A stretch of 64,000 bases of DNA from Microcella putealis. Lineage in GTDB: Bacteria > Actinomycetota > Actinomycetes > Actinomycetales > Microbacteriaceae. Below, piece after piece: positions 52,259 to 60,980 of this stretch. Within the stretch, counting starts at the first letter, position 1. Each line of letters opens with the position of its first letter. The DNA is taken from the NCBI RefSeq assembly GCF_004216575.1, contig NZ_SGWW01000001.1, positions 620,001-684,000 on the forward strand, read 5' to 3'. The notes under the pieces were generated by a model. That model searched no databases. It had not been told where the DNA came from and saw only the letters and a list, made by a program, of their open reading frames with translations. The position numbers and the translations under genes are program-made.

Positions 52259-53596
52259 GTGACGACGGCCCTGAGAACCGACCGGTACGAGCTGACCATG
52301 ATCGAGGCGGCCCTCGCGTCGGGGCGCGCCAAGCGGCGCTGCCGCTTCGAGGTATTCGCCCGCCGTCTTCCCGCCGGCCGCCGCTTCGGCGTCGTCGCCG
52401 GCACCGGTCGATTGATGGATGCTGTCGCCGACTTCCGCTTCGACGGCGCGACCGTCGAATGGCTGGCCCGCGAGGGCGTCGTCAACCCCGCGACCCTCGA
52501 GAAGCTGCACGACACCACGTTTTCGGGCTCGATCGAGGGCTACGCCGAGGGCGAGCTGTTCTTCCCAAACTCCCCCGTGCTGAGCGTCACCGGCACCTTC
52601 GCCGAGGCCGTCGCCCTCGAGACCCTCGCGCTCAGCGTGCTCAACCACGACAGCGCAATCGCCGGGGCCGCCGCCCGCATGGTGGCCGCCGCCGACGGCC
52701 GGCCACTCAGCGAGATGGGCTCGCGCCGTACCCACGAGGAGGCCGCCATCGCCTCAGCCCGCGCCGCCCACATCGCCGGATTCGGCGCCACCTCGAACCT
52801 CGCCGCAGGCGAGCAGTGGGGCGTGCCGACGATGGGCACGGCGGCGCACTCGTTCACCCTGCTGCATGACAGCGAGGAGGAGGCGTTCCGTGCGCAGGTG
52901 GCCGCCCTCGGCCCCGGCACGACCCTGCTCGTCGACACGTACGACGTCGAGCGCGGAGTCGAGACCGCGGTGCGCGTCGCTGGCCCCGACCTCGGAGCTG
53001 TGCGCCTCGACTCGGGCGACCTGCCTCAGCTCGTGCGCCAGGTGCGCGCACAGCTCGACAGCCTTGGCGCCACGAACACTCGCATCACCGTCACCAACGA
53101 CCTCGACGAATACACGATCGCCGCCCTGCGTGGCACCCCCGTCGACGCGTTCGGCGTCGGCACCGCCCTCGTCACCGGCTCCGGCGCCCCCACCGCGAAC
53201 TTCGTCTACAAGCTCGTCGCGGTCGAGGAGGGCGACGGCTCGTGGCGCCCCGTCGCGAAGGCCTCGAGCGGCAAGGCGTCGCGCGGCGCCGCCAAGCGCG
53301 GCCGCCGCCTCATCGGCGCCGACGGCGTCGCCCGCGCCGAACTCGTCATCGTCGACGAGACGCACGACGGCATCCCCGACGGGCCCGCCGACCGCGACGA
53401 GCTGCGCGATGCCGGGGCGAGCATCCGCGATCTGACGGTCGCCTACGTCACGAACGGCGAGATGGATGCGCGCTACCGCGGCGCGGACGGCGTACGCCTC
53501 GCGCGCGCCCACCACGCCGCAGCCGTCGGCGAGCTGCCCGCCGACGCGCTGCGCCTCAGCGCCGGCGAGCCCGCGCTGCCGACCGTCTTCCAGTAG
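52259..53596 (+). CDS. pncB: Nicotinate phosphoribosyltransferase
   Basis: 445-residue enzyme joining nicotinate to PRPP in the NAD salvage pathway. It has TDRYELTMIEAAL at the start, FSGSIEGYAEGELFFPNSPVL, the SEMGSRRTHEEAAI block, GTAAHSFTLLHD with the conserved histidine, VDTYDVERGVETAV and LDSGDLPQLVRQVR. Length and block order match the actinobacterial PncB. GTG 52259 is leaderless. Converges on smc with 21 bases between stops. Confidence 0.95.
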   Translation: MTTALRTDRYELTMIEAALASGRAKRRCRFEVFARRLPAGRRFGVVAGTGRLMDAVADFRFDGATVEWLAREGVVNPATLEKLHDTTFSGSIEGYAEGELFFPNSPVLSVTGTFAEAVALETLALSVLNHDSAIAGAAARMVAAADGRPLSEMGSRRTHEEAAIASARAAHIAGFGATSNLAAGEQWGVPTMGTAAHSFTLLHDSEEEAFRAQVAALGPGTTLLVDTYDVERGVETAVRVAGPDLGAVRLDSGDLPQLVRQVRAQLDSLGATNTRITVTNDLDEYTIAALRGTPVDAFGVGTALVTGSGAPTANFVYKLVAVEEGDGSWRPVAKASSGKASRGAAKRGRRLIGADGVARAELVIVDETHDGIPDGPADRDELRDAGASIRDLTVAYVTNGEMDARYRGADGVRLARAHHAAAVGELPADALRLSAGEPALPTVFQ

Positions 53597-53617
53597 AGCA
53601 AGCGCCCACGGACGCGA

Positions 53618-56600
53618 TCAGCTCGCGGCGGGCTCGGCCTCGGGGTCGGCGACGCGCTGGCCGACGACCGCGCTGACGCCGTCCTGGCGCATGCTGACGC
53701 CGTAGAGGGCGTCGGCGATCTCCATCGTGCGCTTCTGGTGGGTGATGACGATGAGCTGCGAGCTTTCGCGCAGGTCGCGGAAGATCGTCAGCAGGCGGCC
53801 GAGGTTCGCGTCGTCGAGCGCGGCCTCGACCTCATCCATGATGTAGAACGGGCTCGGCCGGGCCTTGAAGATCGCGATCAGCAGCGCGACGGCCGCCAGC
53901 GACCGCTCGCCACCGGAGAGCAGACTCAGCCGCTCGATCTTCTTGCCGGCGGGCTTCACCGCGACCTCGATGCCCGTGGTGAGCATGCTCTCGGGGTCGG
54001 TCAGCATGAGGCTGCCCGAGCCCCCCGGGAACAGGATCGGGAACACCTGGTCGAACGCCCTCTGGGTGTCGGCGAACGCCTCGGCGAAGATGTGCTGCAT
54101 CGTCTTGTCGAGCTCGTCGATGATCGACAGCAGGTCGCGGCGCGTGTTCGCGAGGTCGGTGAGCTGCTCGGTCAGGAACTTGTGGCGCTGCTCGAGGGCG
54201 GCAAACTCTTCGAGCGCGAGCGGATTGACCCGGCCCAGCTGCCCGAGCTTACGCTCGGCGCGGGCGAGGCGCGCCTGCTGCTCTTCGCGCACGAACGGTT
54301 TGCCGGCGGTCGGCGTTCGCAATTCAGGATGCGAATCGTTGGCGTCGTGACCGCTTGCCGAATCGGCGCCGTCTTCCTGAATGGTGGACGCCGCCTGGCT
54401 CGCCACGAGTTCGGCCACGCGCCGCTCGGCGGCTGCGTTGTCGGCGTCGGCCGCGTTCTCGTCGTCGCCGTCATCGGCCGACTCGGGCTCGTTCTCGGCA
54501 AACGGGTCATCGGGGTCGATGCGGGCCGCGGCCTCCGCGGCAATCGCGTCCGCCACCGCCTGCGCGGTGCTCGTCAAGGCGTCGTCGTCGGGCACCGGCA
54601 CCTCGGGCCCGTACTCGGCGACGAGCACGTCTTCGACGAGACCGAGTTCGTCACCGGCGCGCTCGAGCAGCTGCGAGAGGTGCAGCTTCTTCTCGTAGAT
54701 CTGCAACTCGAGGCCGTGCACGCCCTCGGTGATGCCCGACAGGCGCTCGCGCAGCCCCGCCTCGGTGCGGCGCAGCTCGCTGAGCTCGTCGTTCTGCTGA
54801 GAACGCTCGGCCTCGCGGGCGTGCAGCGCAACGCGGGCTTCGGCAACCGAGCGGTCGGCGGCGGCGAGCACAGCGGGCAGGGCCGCGGCGACGCGACGCG
54901 CGGCATCAACCTGGCGCTGGCGCAGCACGGCGCGACGCGCGGCCTCTTCGGCGGCGGCGCGCTCGGCCTCGCGGCGTCGGCGCAGCTGCTCGGCACTGTC
55001 ACGTGCGGCACGCACCCGCTCGCGGGCGGTCTCGAGGGCGATGCGGTGCTCGACCTCGGCCGCCCGAACGGCGTCGAGTTCGGCGACGAGGCCGTCGCGG
55101 GCGCTCGCATCGAGCATCGGTCGGGGGCGCGACGAGAACTCGTCGAGGGCCTGCTGGGCGGCGGCCGCGGCGGCCTCGGCTTCGCGCACGCTCTCCTCGG
55201 CTCGGCCCACGCCGGCGGCGAGGCGCTCGGCCTCGGCCTCGGCGGCCTCCGCCTGCGTGCGCGCACGGGACAGCTGTTCACTGCGGGCCGCGCGTTGCGC
55301 ATCCTGATCGCGCACGGCGGCGAGGGCCGCAGTGGCGTCTTCCTTCGCCGAGAGGAGTTCGTGACGCGAGTCGTCGAGCACGCCGCGGGCGCGCTCGATC
55401 TCGGTCGAGACGTCGTCGAGGGCGCTGGATGCGGTGTCGCGCTCGGCCGCCAACTCGAGGCGGCTGCGGCCCGCTCCGGAGCCGCCGCGCAGCACGGCGC
55501 GCGACAGCACCTCGCCGTCGCGCGTGACAACGGTGACGCTGGTCACGGCTCCGAGCCGCTCGACGGTGGGCCAGGCGGCGCGAGCGGCCTCGAGGTCGTC
55601 AGCAATGAGTGTGTGGGCGAGCAGCGACAGCACGCCGTCGGGGGCCGTGACGACACCTGATGCGCGCACGAGGCCGCCGGTCGACTGCAGCCCACTCGTC
55701 GGATCGAACGGCGTGATGAGGTCGGCGAGCACCACCTCGACGCGGCCGCCCTGGTCGTCGCGCACGCGGCGCAGCGCTTCGAGCCCGGCGTCGAGGTCGT
55801 CGGCGAGCACGGCGTCGGCGAGGGTGCCGAGCGCGGCCGCGATGGCCGCCTCGTAACCGGGGGTGACCTGCAGGTGGTCGCTGACGAGTCCACGCACGCC
55901 ATCGGTGCCGGCGAGCCCCGCCGCGCCGTCACCCGTGTCGACCGCCTGCGAGAGGGCGCTGACGCGAGCGGCGAGGGCGTCGCGCTCGCGCTCGAGTGTG
56001 TGCAGCTGCTCGCGCTCGGCATCGATGCGGGCGGTCAGCTCGGCGACGCGGGCGTCGGCCGTGGCGAGCGCCTCGTCGAGTTCAGCGTCGGCGCCCTCGG
56101 CCTGCTCAAGCTCGGGCAGGGCTGCGAGGTCGGCGCGGGTCTGGGCGACGCGCGCCTCGGCCTGCTCGAGGGCGTTCTGCTGGCGCAGCAGCTCGCCGCG
56201 GGCGGCGGCGAGGGTCGAGCGGGCCACGTCGACGCGGCCCGACAGGCCCTGCAGTTCAAGGTCGTGCTGCGAGACGAGCGCCGACTGGGCAGCGATCTCC
56301 TCGTCGAGCGAGTCGAGGGCGGCACGGGCGGTCGCGGTGCGGGCGGCGGCCTCGCCGACGCGGCGCTCAGCCTCGCCGACACCCGCGGCCAGCTCCTCGG
56401 CTTCGGCGAGCGCCTCGTCGATCTGGCCCTGGGTCACGGTCGTTTGCGCGCCGGGCGCCTGGGCCTGCTGGCTGAGCAGCGTGAGCTTCTGCTGGGCGAG
56501 CGACGACAGCGAGCGCAGCCGCTCTTGCACCTGCTCGAGCCCGAAGGCGACGGCGCGCGCCTCGTCGACGGCGTCGCCCACCATCTGCGACTCGATGCGC

Positions 56601-57409
56601 TGCACGCGCAGGCGCGCCTGGTCGAGCTGCTCTTGCACCACGATGCGCTCGCTCGTGCGCTCGGCCTCGGTGCGCTGGTGCTCGTGCAGGGCGCGGCGCA
56701 GCGTAACGACCTCGTCGGCGAGAAGCCGGGCACGCGCATCCCGCACAATCGCAGCGATGGTCTGCGCCTCGCGCGCGATCTCGGCCTGGCGCCCGAGCGG
56801 GGTGAGCTGGCGGCGAATCTCGCCCGCCAGGTCGTTCAGGCGGGTCAGGTTCGTCTGCATCGCCTCGAGCTTGCGCACGGTCTTCTCTTTGCGGCGGCGG
56901 TGCTTCAAGATTCCGGCGGCCTCTTCGATGAAGCCGCGGCGTTCTTCGGGGCTCGCGTGCAGCACCTTGTCGAGCTGGCCCTGGCCGACGATGACGTGCA
57001 TCTCGCGGCCGAGCCCCGAGTCGCTCAAGAGTTCTTGCACGTCGAGCAGGCGGCAGGCGGCGCCGTTGATCGCGTACTCGCTGCCGCCGTTGCGGAACAG
57101 CGTGCGCGAGATCGTGACCTCCGAGTACTCGATGGGCAGCATCCCATCGGAGTTGTCGATCGTGAGGCGCACCTCGGCGCGGCCGAGCGGGCCGCGGGTG
57201 GCGGTGCCGGCGAAGATGACGTCCTCCATCTTGCCGCCGCGCAGGGTCTTCGCCCCCTGCTCGCCCATGACCCAGGCGAGGGCGTCGACGACGTTCGACT
57301 TGCCCGAGCCGTTCGGCCCGACGATGCAGGTGACGCCCGGCTCGAAGTGGAAGGTGGTCGGTTGCGCGAACGACTTGAACCCCTTGATGGTCAAGGACTT
57401 CAGGTGCAC
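53618..57409 (-). CDS. smc: Chromosome segregation/condensin ATPase Smc
   Basis: 1263-residue SMC protein that with ScpAB organises the chromosome. Walker A GPNGSGKSN (about 32-40) and the C-terminal signature LSGGERSLAAVALLIAIF with Walker B FYIMDEVEAALDDAN bracket two long coiled coils, and a hinge lies around residues 490-660. It is about 80 residues longer than usual because of an acidic low-complexity insert around residues 955-1040 (DPDDPFAENEPESADDGDD...), within the distal coil. Starts at GTG 57409. ScpA/ScpB are not in the window. Confidence 0.95.
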   Translation of the reverse strand: MHLKSLTIKGFKSFAQPTTFHFEPGVTCIVGPNGSGKSNVVDALAWVMGEQGAKTLRGGKMEDVIFAGTATRGPLGRAEVRLTIDNSDGMLPIEYSEVTISRTLFRNGGSEYAINGAACRLLDVQELLSDSGLGREMHVIVGQGQLDKVLHASPEERRGFIEEAAGILKHRRRKEKTVRKLEAMQTNLTRLNDLAGEIRRQLTPLGRQAEIAREAQTIAAIVRDARARLLADEVVTLRRALHEHQRTEAERTSERIVVQEQLDQARLRVQRIESQMVGDAVDEARAVAFGLEQVQERLRSLSSLAQQKLTLLSQQAQAPGAQTTVTQGQIDEALAEAEELAAGVGEAERRVGEAAARTATARAALDSLDEEIAAQSALVSQHDLELQGLSGRVDVARSTLAAARGELLRQQNALEQAEARVAQTRADLAALPELEQAEGADAELDEALATADARVAELTARIDAEREQLHTLERERDALAARVSALSQAVDTGDGAAGLAGTDGVRGLVSDHLQVTPGYEAAIAAALGTLADAVLADDLDAGLEALRRVRDDQGGRVEVVLADLITPFDPTSGLQSTGGLVRASGVVTAPDGVLSLLAHTLIADDLEAARAAWPTVERLGAVTSVTVVTRDGEVLSRAVLRGGSGAGRSRLELAAERDTASSALDDVSTEIERARGVLDDSRHELLSAKEDATAALAAVRDQDAQRAARSEQLSRARTQAEAAEAEAERLAAGVGRAEESVREAEAAAAAAQQALDEFSSRPRPMLDASARDGLVAELDAVRAAEVEHRIALETARERVRAARDSAEQLRRRREAERAAAEEAARRAVLRQRQVDAARRVAAALPAVLAAADRSVAEARVALHAREAERSQQNDELSELRRTEAGLRERLSGITEGVHGLELQIYEKKLHLSQLLERAGDELGLVEDVLVAEYGPEVPVPDDDALTSTAQAVADAIAAEAAARIDPDDPFAENEPESADDGDDENAADADNAAAERRVAELVASQAASTIQEDGADSASGHDANDSHPELRTPTAGKPFVREEQQARLARAERKLGQLGRVNPLALEEFAALEQRHKFLTEQLTDLANTRRDLLSIIDELDKTMQHIFAEAFADTQRAFDQVFPILFPGGSGSLMLTDPESMLTTGIEVAVKPAGKKIERLSLLSGGERSLAAVALLIAIFKARPSPFYIMDEVEAALDDANLGRLLTIFRDLRESSQLIVITHQKRTMEIADALYGVSMRQDGVSAVVGQRVADPEAEPAAS

Positions 57410-57522
57410 GGGCGACGCCTTACGGTTCGGAAACGACAGCGGGACAGGCCTACCGTACCGGCTGGCCGGTCAGTAGTCTGGCGGGCTGGCCGCGCAACGG
57501 CGACCCGCAGAACGGAGCCACC

Positions 57523-58608
57523 ATGCAGGGCCTATCGATCACCGAGGTCGAGATTCCGGACAGCGTCGACGCCGACAACGCCGCCGACTTCCTCGCGTGC
57601 GTCGAGGTGCGCAGCACCGTCTGGGCGCACGACTCGGGCAGCGCCGACGAGGTGCGCCCCGCCGACGAGATGCTGCCGGTCTGGCGCAAGCAGGAACACG
57701 AACCGAAACGGATGCTGCTCGCGCGCCTCGACGGACGCCCCGTCGCGCGCGCCATCACCGAATACCGCGCGGGTGACACGTCAGACACGGCCTGGCTGCA
57801 CGTCGAGGTGGTGCCGGAGGCGCGGGGGCGCGGCATCGGCGCCGAGCTCGCTGCCCGAGCGGAGGTGCTCGGCCGCGAGGTGGGGGCGACGAAGTTCATC
57901 GTCTACGCGCCGTGCTGGAAGGTCGGCGGGCCGCGGCTCGCGGCACCCACCGGCTTCGGCGACGTCGCCGCCGACACGGCTGAGACGCGGCTGTTGCAGC
58001 GCATGGGCTACCGGCTCGAGCAGGTCGAGCGCGGCAGCCGCCTGCCGCTCCCCGTCGCGCGCGAGGTCATCGACGCGATGCGGGCGGATGCGGAGCGCGC
58101 CTCGGAGGGCGAGTACCGCATCCATTCGTGGACGGGGATGACGCCCGTTCACTGGCGCGAGGACATGGCGCAGCTGATCACTCGCATGAGCACCGACGCT
58201 CCGTCGGCGGGGCTCGAAGAGGAGGAGGACGTCTGGACGGTCGAGCGGCTCATCGCCGACGAGACGATCACCGCCGAGGGCCCCTCGACCGAGTTCACGA
58301 CGGTCGTCGAGCACGTGCCCTCGGGCCGGCTGGCGGGGTTCACGACCCTGATCGCGCCCGATGACATGTCGCGCCCGATCGACCAGGACGACACGATCGT
58401 CGTGCGCGAGCACCGCGGGCACCGGCTGGGGATGCTGCTGAAGGTCGCCAACATCGCGTACGTGCAGGATGCGCGCCCTGGGCATCCGCGCATCGTCACC
58501 TACAACGCCGAAGAAAACCGCCACATGCTGAGCGTCAACGAGGCCCTGGGCTTCGAGCCGTTCGTGTACGAGGGGGCGTGGAGGAAGGACGTGGTGGGCG
58601 AGGTGTAA
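57523..58608 (+). CDS. Tandem-GNAT acetyltransferase
   Basis: 361 residues made of two GNAT folds. The first (about 60-160) carries an acetyl-CoA loop-like VEVVPEARGRGIGAELAARAE (R/Q-x-x-G-x-G/A). The second (about 230-355) has VVREHRGHRLGMLLKVANI. This MshD-like double-GNAT layout is common in actinobacteria, but key residues are insufficient to call mycothiol synthase. ATG 57523 is preceded by GGAG; TAGTCT at 57474-57479 is a likely -10 giving a 37-base leader. The substrate is unknown. Confidence 0.82.
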   Translation: MQGLSITEVEIPDSVDADNAADFLACVEVRSTVWAHDSGSADEVRPADEMLPVWRKQEHEPKRMLLARLDGRPVARAITEYRAGDTSDTAWLHVEVVPEARGRGIGAELAARAEVLGREVGATKFIVYAPCWKVGGPRLAAPTGFGDVAADTAETRLLQRMGYRLEQVERGSRLPLPVAREVIDAMRADAERASEGEYRIHSWTGMTPVHWREDMAQLITRMSTDAPSAGLEEEEDVWTVERLIADETITAEGPSTEFTTVVEHVPSGRLAGFTTLIAPDDMSRPIDQDDTIVVREHRGHRLGMLLKVANIAYVQDARPGHPRIVTYNAEENRHMLSVNEALGFEPFVYEGAWRKDVVGEV

Positions 58609-58668
58609 GGCGCGTCGTGCGGTGGCCGCCGCTCGTCGGCGCCGAGAGCGCTTGCACGCGGTGGCCTG

Positions 58669-58721
58669 CTTCCACAACAGCGGGAAGCAGAATCGCTGTC
58701 ACGATCCCGCGGTTGTGGAAG
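58669..58721. repeat. Inverted repeat with 17-base arms
   Basis: CTTCCACAACAGCGGGA and TCCCGCGGTTGTGGAAG pair with one mismatch around a 19-base loop, 60 bases after the GNAT gene. No T-tract follows on the plus strand, so it is not a canonical terminator. No second copy was seen in the window. Confidence 0.55.
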
Positions 58722-58783
58722 GTGGCGGGCGGGTGGACCCCTCGCGGCTGTTCACGGCGATCCACCGGAGGCACAAAGTGCGG

Positions 58784-58839
58784 CGAAACGTCAGTTGTGG
58801 GGGTGTCTCCGCGTGGAGTGCCCCACTACTGACGTTTCG
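58784..58839. repeat. Family-B palindromic repeat, copy 2
   Basis: Nineteen-base arms (CGAAACGTCAGTTGTGGGG / CCCCACTACTGACGTTTCG) with one mismatch enclose an 18-base loop that itself has CTCC/GGAG pairing. It is related to 50407-50450 in arms and loop. Confidence 0.7.
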
Positions 58840-58976
58840 AGGCGGGTTTGGGCGGTCTCGTCCGGAGCGGTGAGTCTCGCGCGTTGCACGAGCGTGACAT
58901 GAGGCACAGGCATAGCGGGGCGGGCGGGGCTGGTCGACCGCGGCGGCGCGACTCGGCCAGGACTATTCGGGCAGGA

Positions 58977-59018
58977 CGACTCAGGCAGCGCGACTCAGGC
59001 TGCGCGCCTCAGGCCGCG
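58977..59018. repeat. Three tandem 14-base units overlapping the mutM stop
   Basis: Units CGACTCAGGCAGCG, CGACTCAGGCTGCG and CGCCTCAGGCCGCG run head to tail. The third contains the mutM stop codon and last codons, suggesting the gene end was duplicated outward. Confidence 0.6.
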
Positions 59019-59938
59019 CGGCGACGGGGGCGCGGCTGGCAGCGGGGGCAGAAGTGCGAGCCGCGGTTCATGAACTGCTCGCGCACGATCAGACCACCGC
59101 ACCGCGAGCACCCCTTGCCCTGCTGCCCGTAGGCGCGCAGCGAGTGGCTGAAGTACCCGCTCGCCCCGTTCACGTTGACGTACTGCGCGTCGAATGAGGT
59201 GCCGCCCTCCTCGAGCGCCCGCGCCAAGACGATTCGCACCTCGGTCAGCAGCTCGCGCACCCGAGCGACGGGCAGCGTCGCCGTCGGCCGGTCGTAGTGC
59301 AGGCGCGCCGCCCACAGCGCCTCGTCGGCGTAAATGTTGCCGATGCCCGAGATCAGCGTCTGGTCGAGCAGCGCCCGCTTGATGCCGGTGCGCCTCCTTC
59401 GCAGCGCCGCGATGAACGCCGCGTCGTCGAACGCCGGGTCGAGCGGGTCACGCGCGATGTGCGCGACCTGGCCCGGCACCAACGCGAGCGCTGAACCGAA
59501 CCCGCCGGCCGCCCCGTCAGGCGTCGCCTGCAACGGGTCAAGTGCCATCGACCCGAAGATGCGCTGGTCGACGAAGTTAACGAGCAACTCGCCGTGCTCG
59601 GGGTGCACGATCTCGAAGCGGATCCGCGTCAGCGGCCCGTCATCCGCACCCCGGTCGCGCAGCAACACCTGACCGCTCATGCCGAGATGCACGACGAGGG
59701 CCTCGACGGGGTCGCCGAAGCCTCCCTCGCCGACGGCCACGGGCATCCACAAGAACTTGCCGCGCCGAACGGGCGCGACGAGGCGCGCCCCGGTGAGCCG
59801 GTCAATGAAGTCTTCGGCGGGCCCGTCGTGGCGCTTCAGCGAGCGCTCGTCGAGCACCTCGACGCGCTCGATCGTCGCGCCGGTGACGGCGGGCGCGAGG
59901 CCGTGACGCACGACCTCAACCTCGGGTAATTCGGGCAC
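59009..59938 (-). CDS. mutM: Formamidopyrimidine-DNA glycosylase (Fpg/MutM)
   Basis: 309-residue bifunctional glycosylase/AP lyase removing oxidised purines. The N-terminus PELPEVEVVRHGL begins with the catalytic proline after Met removal. The KFLWM lysine loop, the helix-two-turn-helix with GIGNIYADEALWAA, and the zinc finger CSRCGGLIVREQFMNRGSHFCPRC (seen in pieces) are complete. GTG 59938 lies 30 bases after rnc. Last gene of yceD-rpmF-rnc-mutM; its stop lies in a tandem repeat. Confidence 0.96.
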   Translation of the reverse strand: MPELPEVEVVRHGLAPAVTGATIERVEVLDERSLKRHDGPAEDFIDRLTGARLVAPVRRGKFLWMPVAVGEGGFGDPVEALVVHLGMSGQVLLRDRGADDGPLTRIRFEIVHPEHGELLVNFVDQRIFGSMALDPLQATPDGAAGGFGSALALVPGQVAHIARDPLDPAFDDAAFIAALRRRRTGIKRALLDQTLISGIGNIYADEALWAARLHYDRPTATLPVARVRELLTEVRIVLARALEEGGTSFDAQYVNVNGASGYFSHSLRAYGQQGKGCSRCGGLIVREQFMNRGSHFCPRCQPRPRRRAA

Positions 59939-59968
59939 GGATGCTCGCCTCGCGTCAGAAAAAGCGGC

Positions 59969-60682
59969 TTACGCCGACTGCGCCGACAGCACCGTCCACG
60001 CCTCCAGCGCGGCGGCCATCTCGGCCTGCTTCTTGCTGGTGCCGGTGCCCGTGGAGACGGCCTCACCGTCGACGATGACGGTGGCGGTGAACACCTTCGA
60101 GTGGTCGGGCCCGGCGTCGACGACCTCGTACGCGGGGGCGCCGCGACCGAGGCGGGCGACCATCTCTTGCAGCGAGGTCTTTGGGTCCATCGCCGCCCCG
60201 AAGCGGGCGGGGTCAGCGAGCAGCGGGTCAATCAAGCGCAGCACGAGCGCGGTCGCGTCGTCACCACCGCGGTCGAGGTAGACGGCGCCGATGATCGCCT
60301 CGACGGTGTCGGCGAGAATCGACGACTTGTCGCGGCCGCCGGTGAGCTCTTCACCCTTGCCGAGCTTGAGGTGGTCGCCGAGCCCGATCGAGCGCGCGAC
60401 CTCCGCGAGCGCCACCGCCGAGACGAGAGACGCGCGGCGCTTCGCCAGCTCGCCCTCGTCGAGGTCGGGGTAGCTCGTGTAGAGCATGACCGTCACGGCC
60501 TGGCCGAGAATCGCGTCGCCCAGAAACTCGAGACGCTCGTTGTTTGCCGCGCCGCCGTGCTCGTACGCCCACGAGCGGTGGGTTAGAGCGAGCTCGAGCA
60601 GCTCAGGAACGAGCGTGACTCCAAGCGCGCGAACGAGCGCCGAACGGTCGGGCGTGTGCCCGACCTCAGCGCTCGCCGCCAC
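59969..60682 (-). CDS. rnc: Ribonuclease III
   Basis: 237-residue double-strand-specific endoribonuclease. The signature NERLEFLGDAILG (about 48-60) and the second acidic cluster ADTVEAIIGAVYLD (about 120-133) form the catalytic site. The C-terminal dsRNA-binding domain is seen in DPKTSLQEMVARLG and GTGTSKKQAEMAAALEAW. GTG 60682 lies 20 bases downstream of rpmF. Processes rRNA and structured mRNAs. Confidence 0.96.
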   Translation of the reverse strand: MAASAEVGHTPDRSALVRALGVTLVPELLELALTHRSWAYEHGGAANNERLEFLGDAILGQAVTVMLYTSYPDLDEGELAKRRASLVSAVALAEVARSIGLGDHLKLGKGEELTGGRDKSSILADTVEAIIGAVYLDRGGDDATALVLRLIDPLLADPARFGAAMDPKTSLQEMVARLGRGAPAYEVVDAGPDHSKVFTATVIVDGEAVSTGTGTSKKQAEMAAALEAWTVLSAQSA

Positions 60683-60702
60683 GGATGGTTACCCGTCGCC
60701 GA

Positions 60703-60906
60703 TCAGACGTCAGCGACCTTGCGGCCCTTGTACTCGAGGAACAGCGGGGTGCCGGCCGAGTCTTCAACGACCTTCGCGCGGTGCGGGAGGCTGTAGACGA
60801 CCTTGCCGTTCTCAACGGTCTTGACGAGCGTGGGGACCTCGGCCTTCCACTGCGAGCGGCGGGCGTGGGTGTTGGCGCGCGACTTCTTCCGCTTCGGAAC
60901 AGCCAT
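60703..60906 (-). CDS. rpmF: 50S ribosomal protein L32
   Basis: 67-residue protein. The start [20 protein letters not shown] is the L32 signature. It lacks the four-cysteine zinc motif (a C-minus form); positions corresponding to the ribbon read [10 protein letters not shown] and [10 protein letters not shown]. It lies 74 bases after yceD, the common bacterial arrangement. Confidence 0.95.
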   Translation of the reverse strand: MAVPKRKKSRANTHARRSQWKAEVPTLVKTVENGKVVYSLPHRAKVVEDSAGTPLFLEYKGRKVADV

Positions 60907-60980
60907 GGTGTCTCTCTTCTCTCTCAGCCGCGGCGCGCGGGCGCACGCGGTTCAGTCTCTGGTTGGTGTGGGTGCCGGTG

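Larger units (their letters stand above)
58609..58976. other. Spacer with two hairpins, no gene
   Basis: About 370 bases between the GNAT gene stop and the tandem repeat at the mutM end. It holds an imperfect 17-base-arm hairpin (58669-58721) and a family-B palindrome (58784-58839). No coding frame is convincing. Confidence 0.55.
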
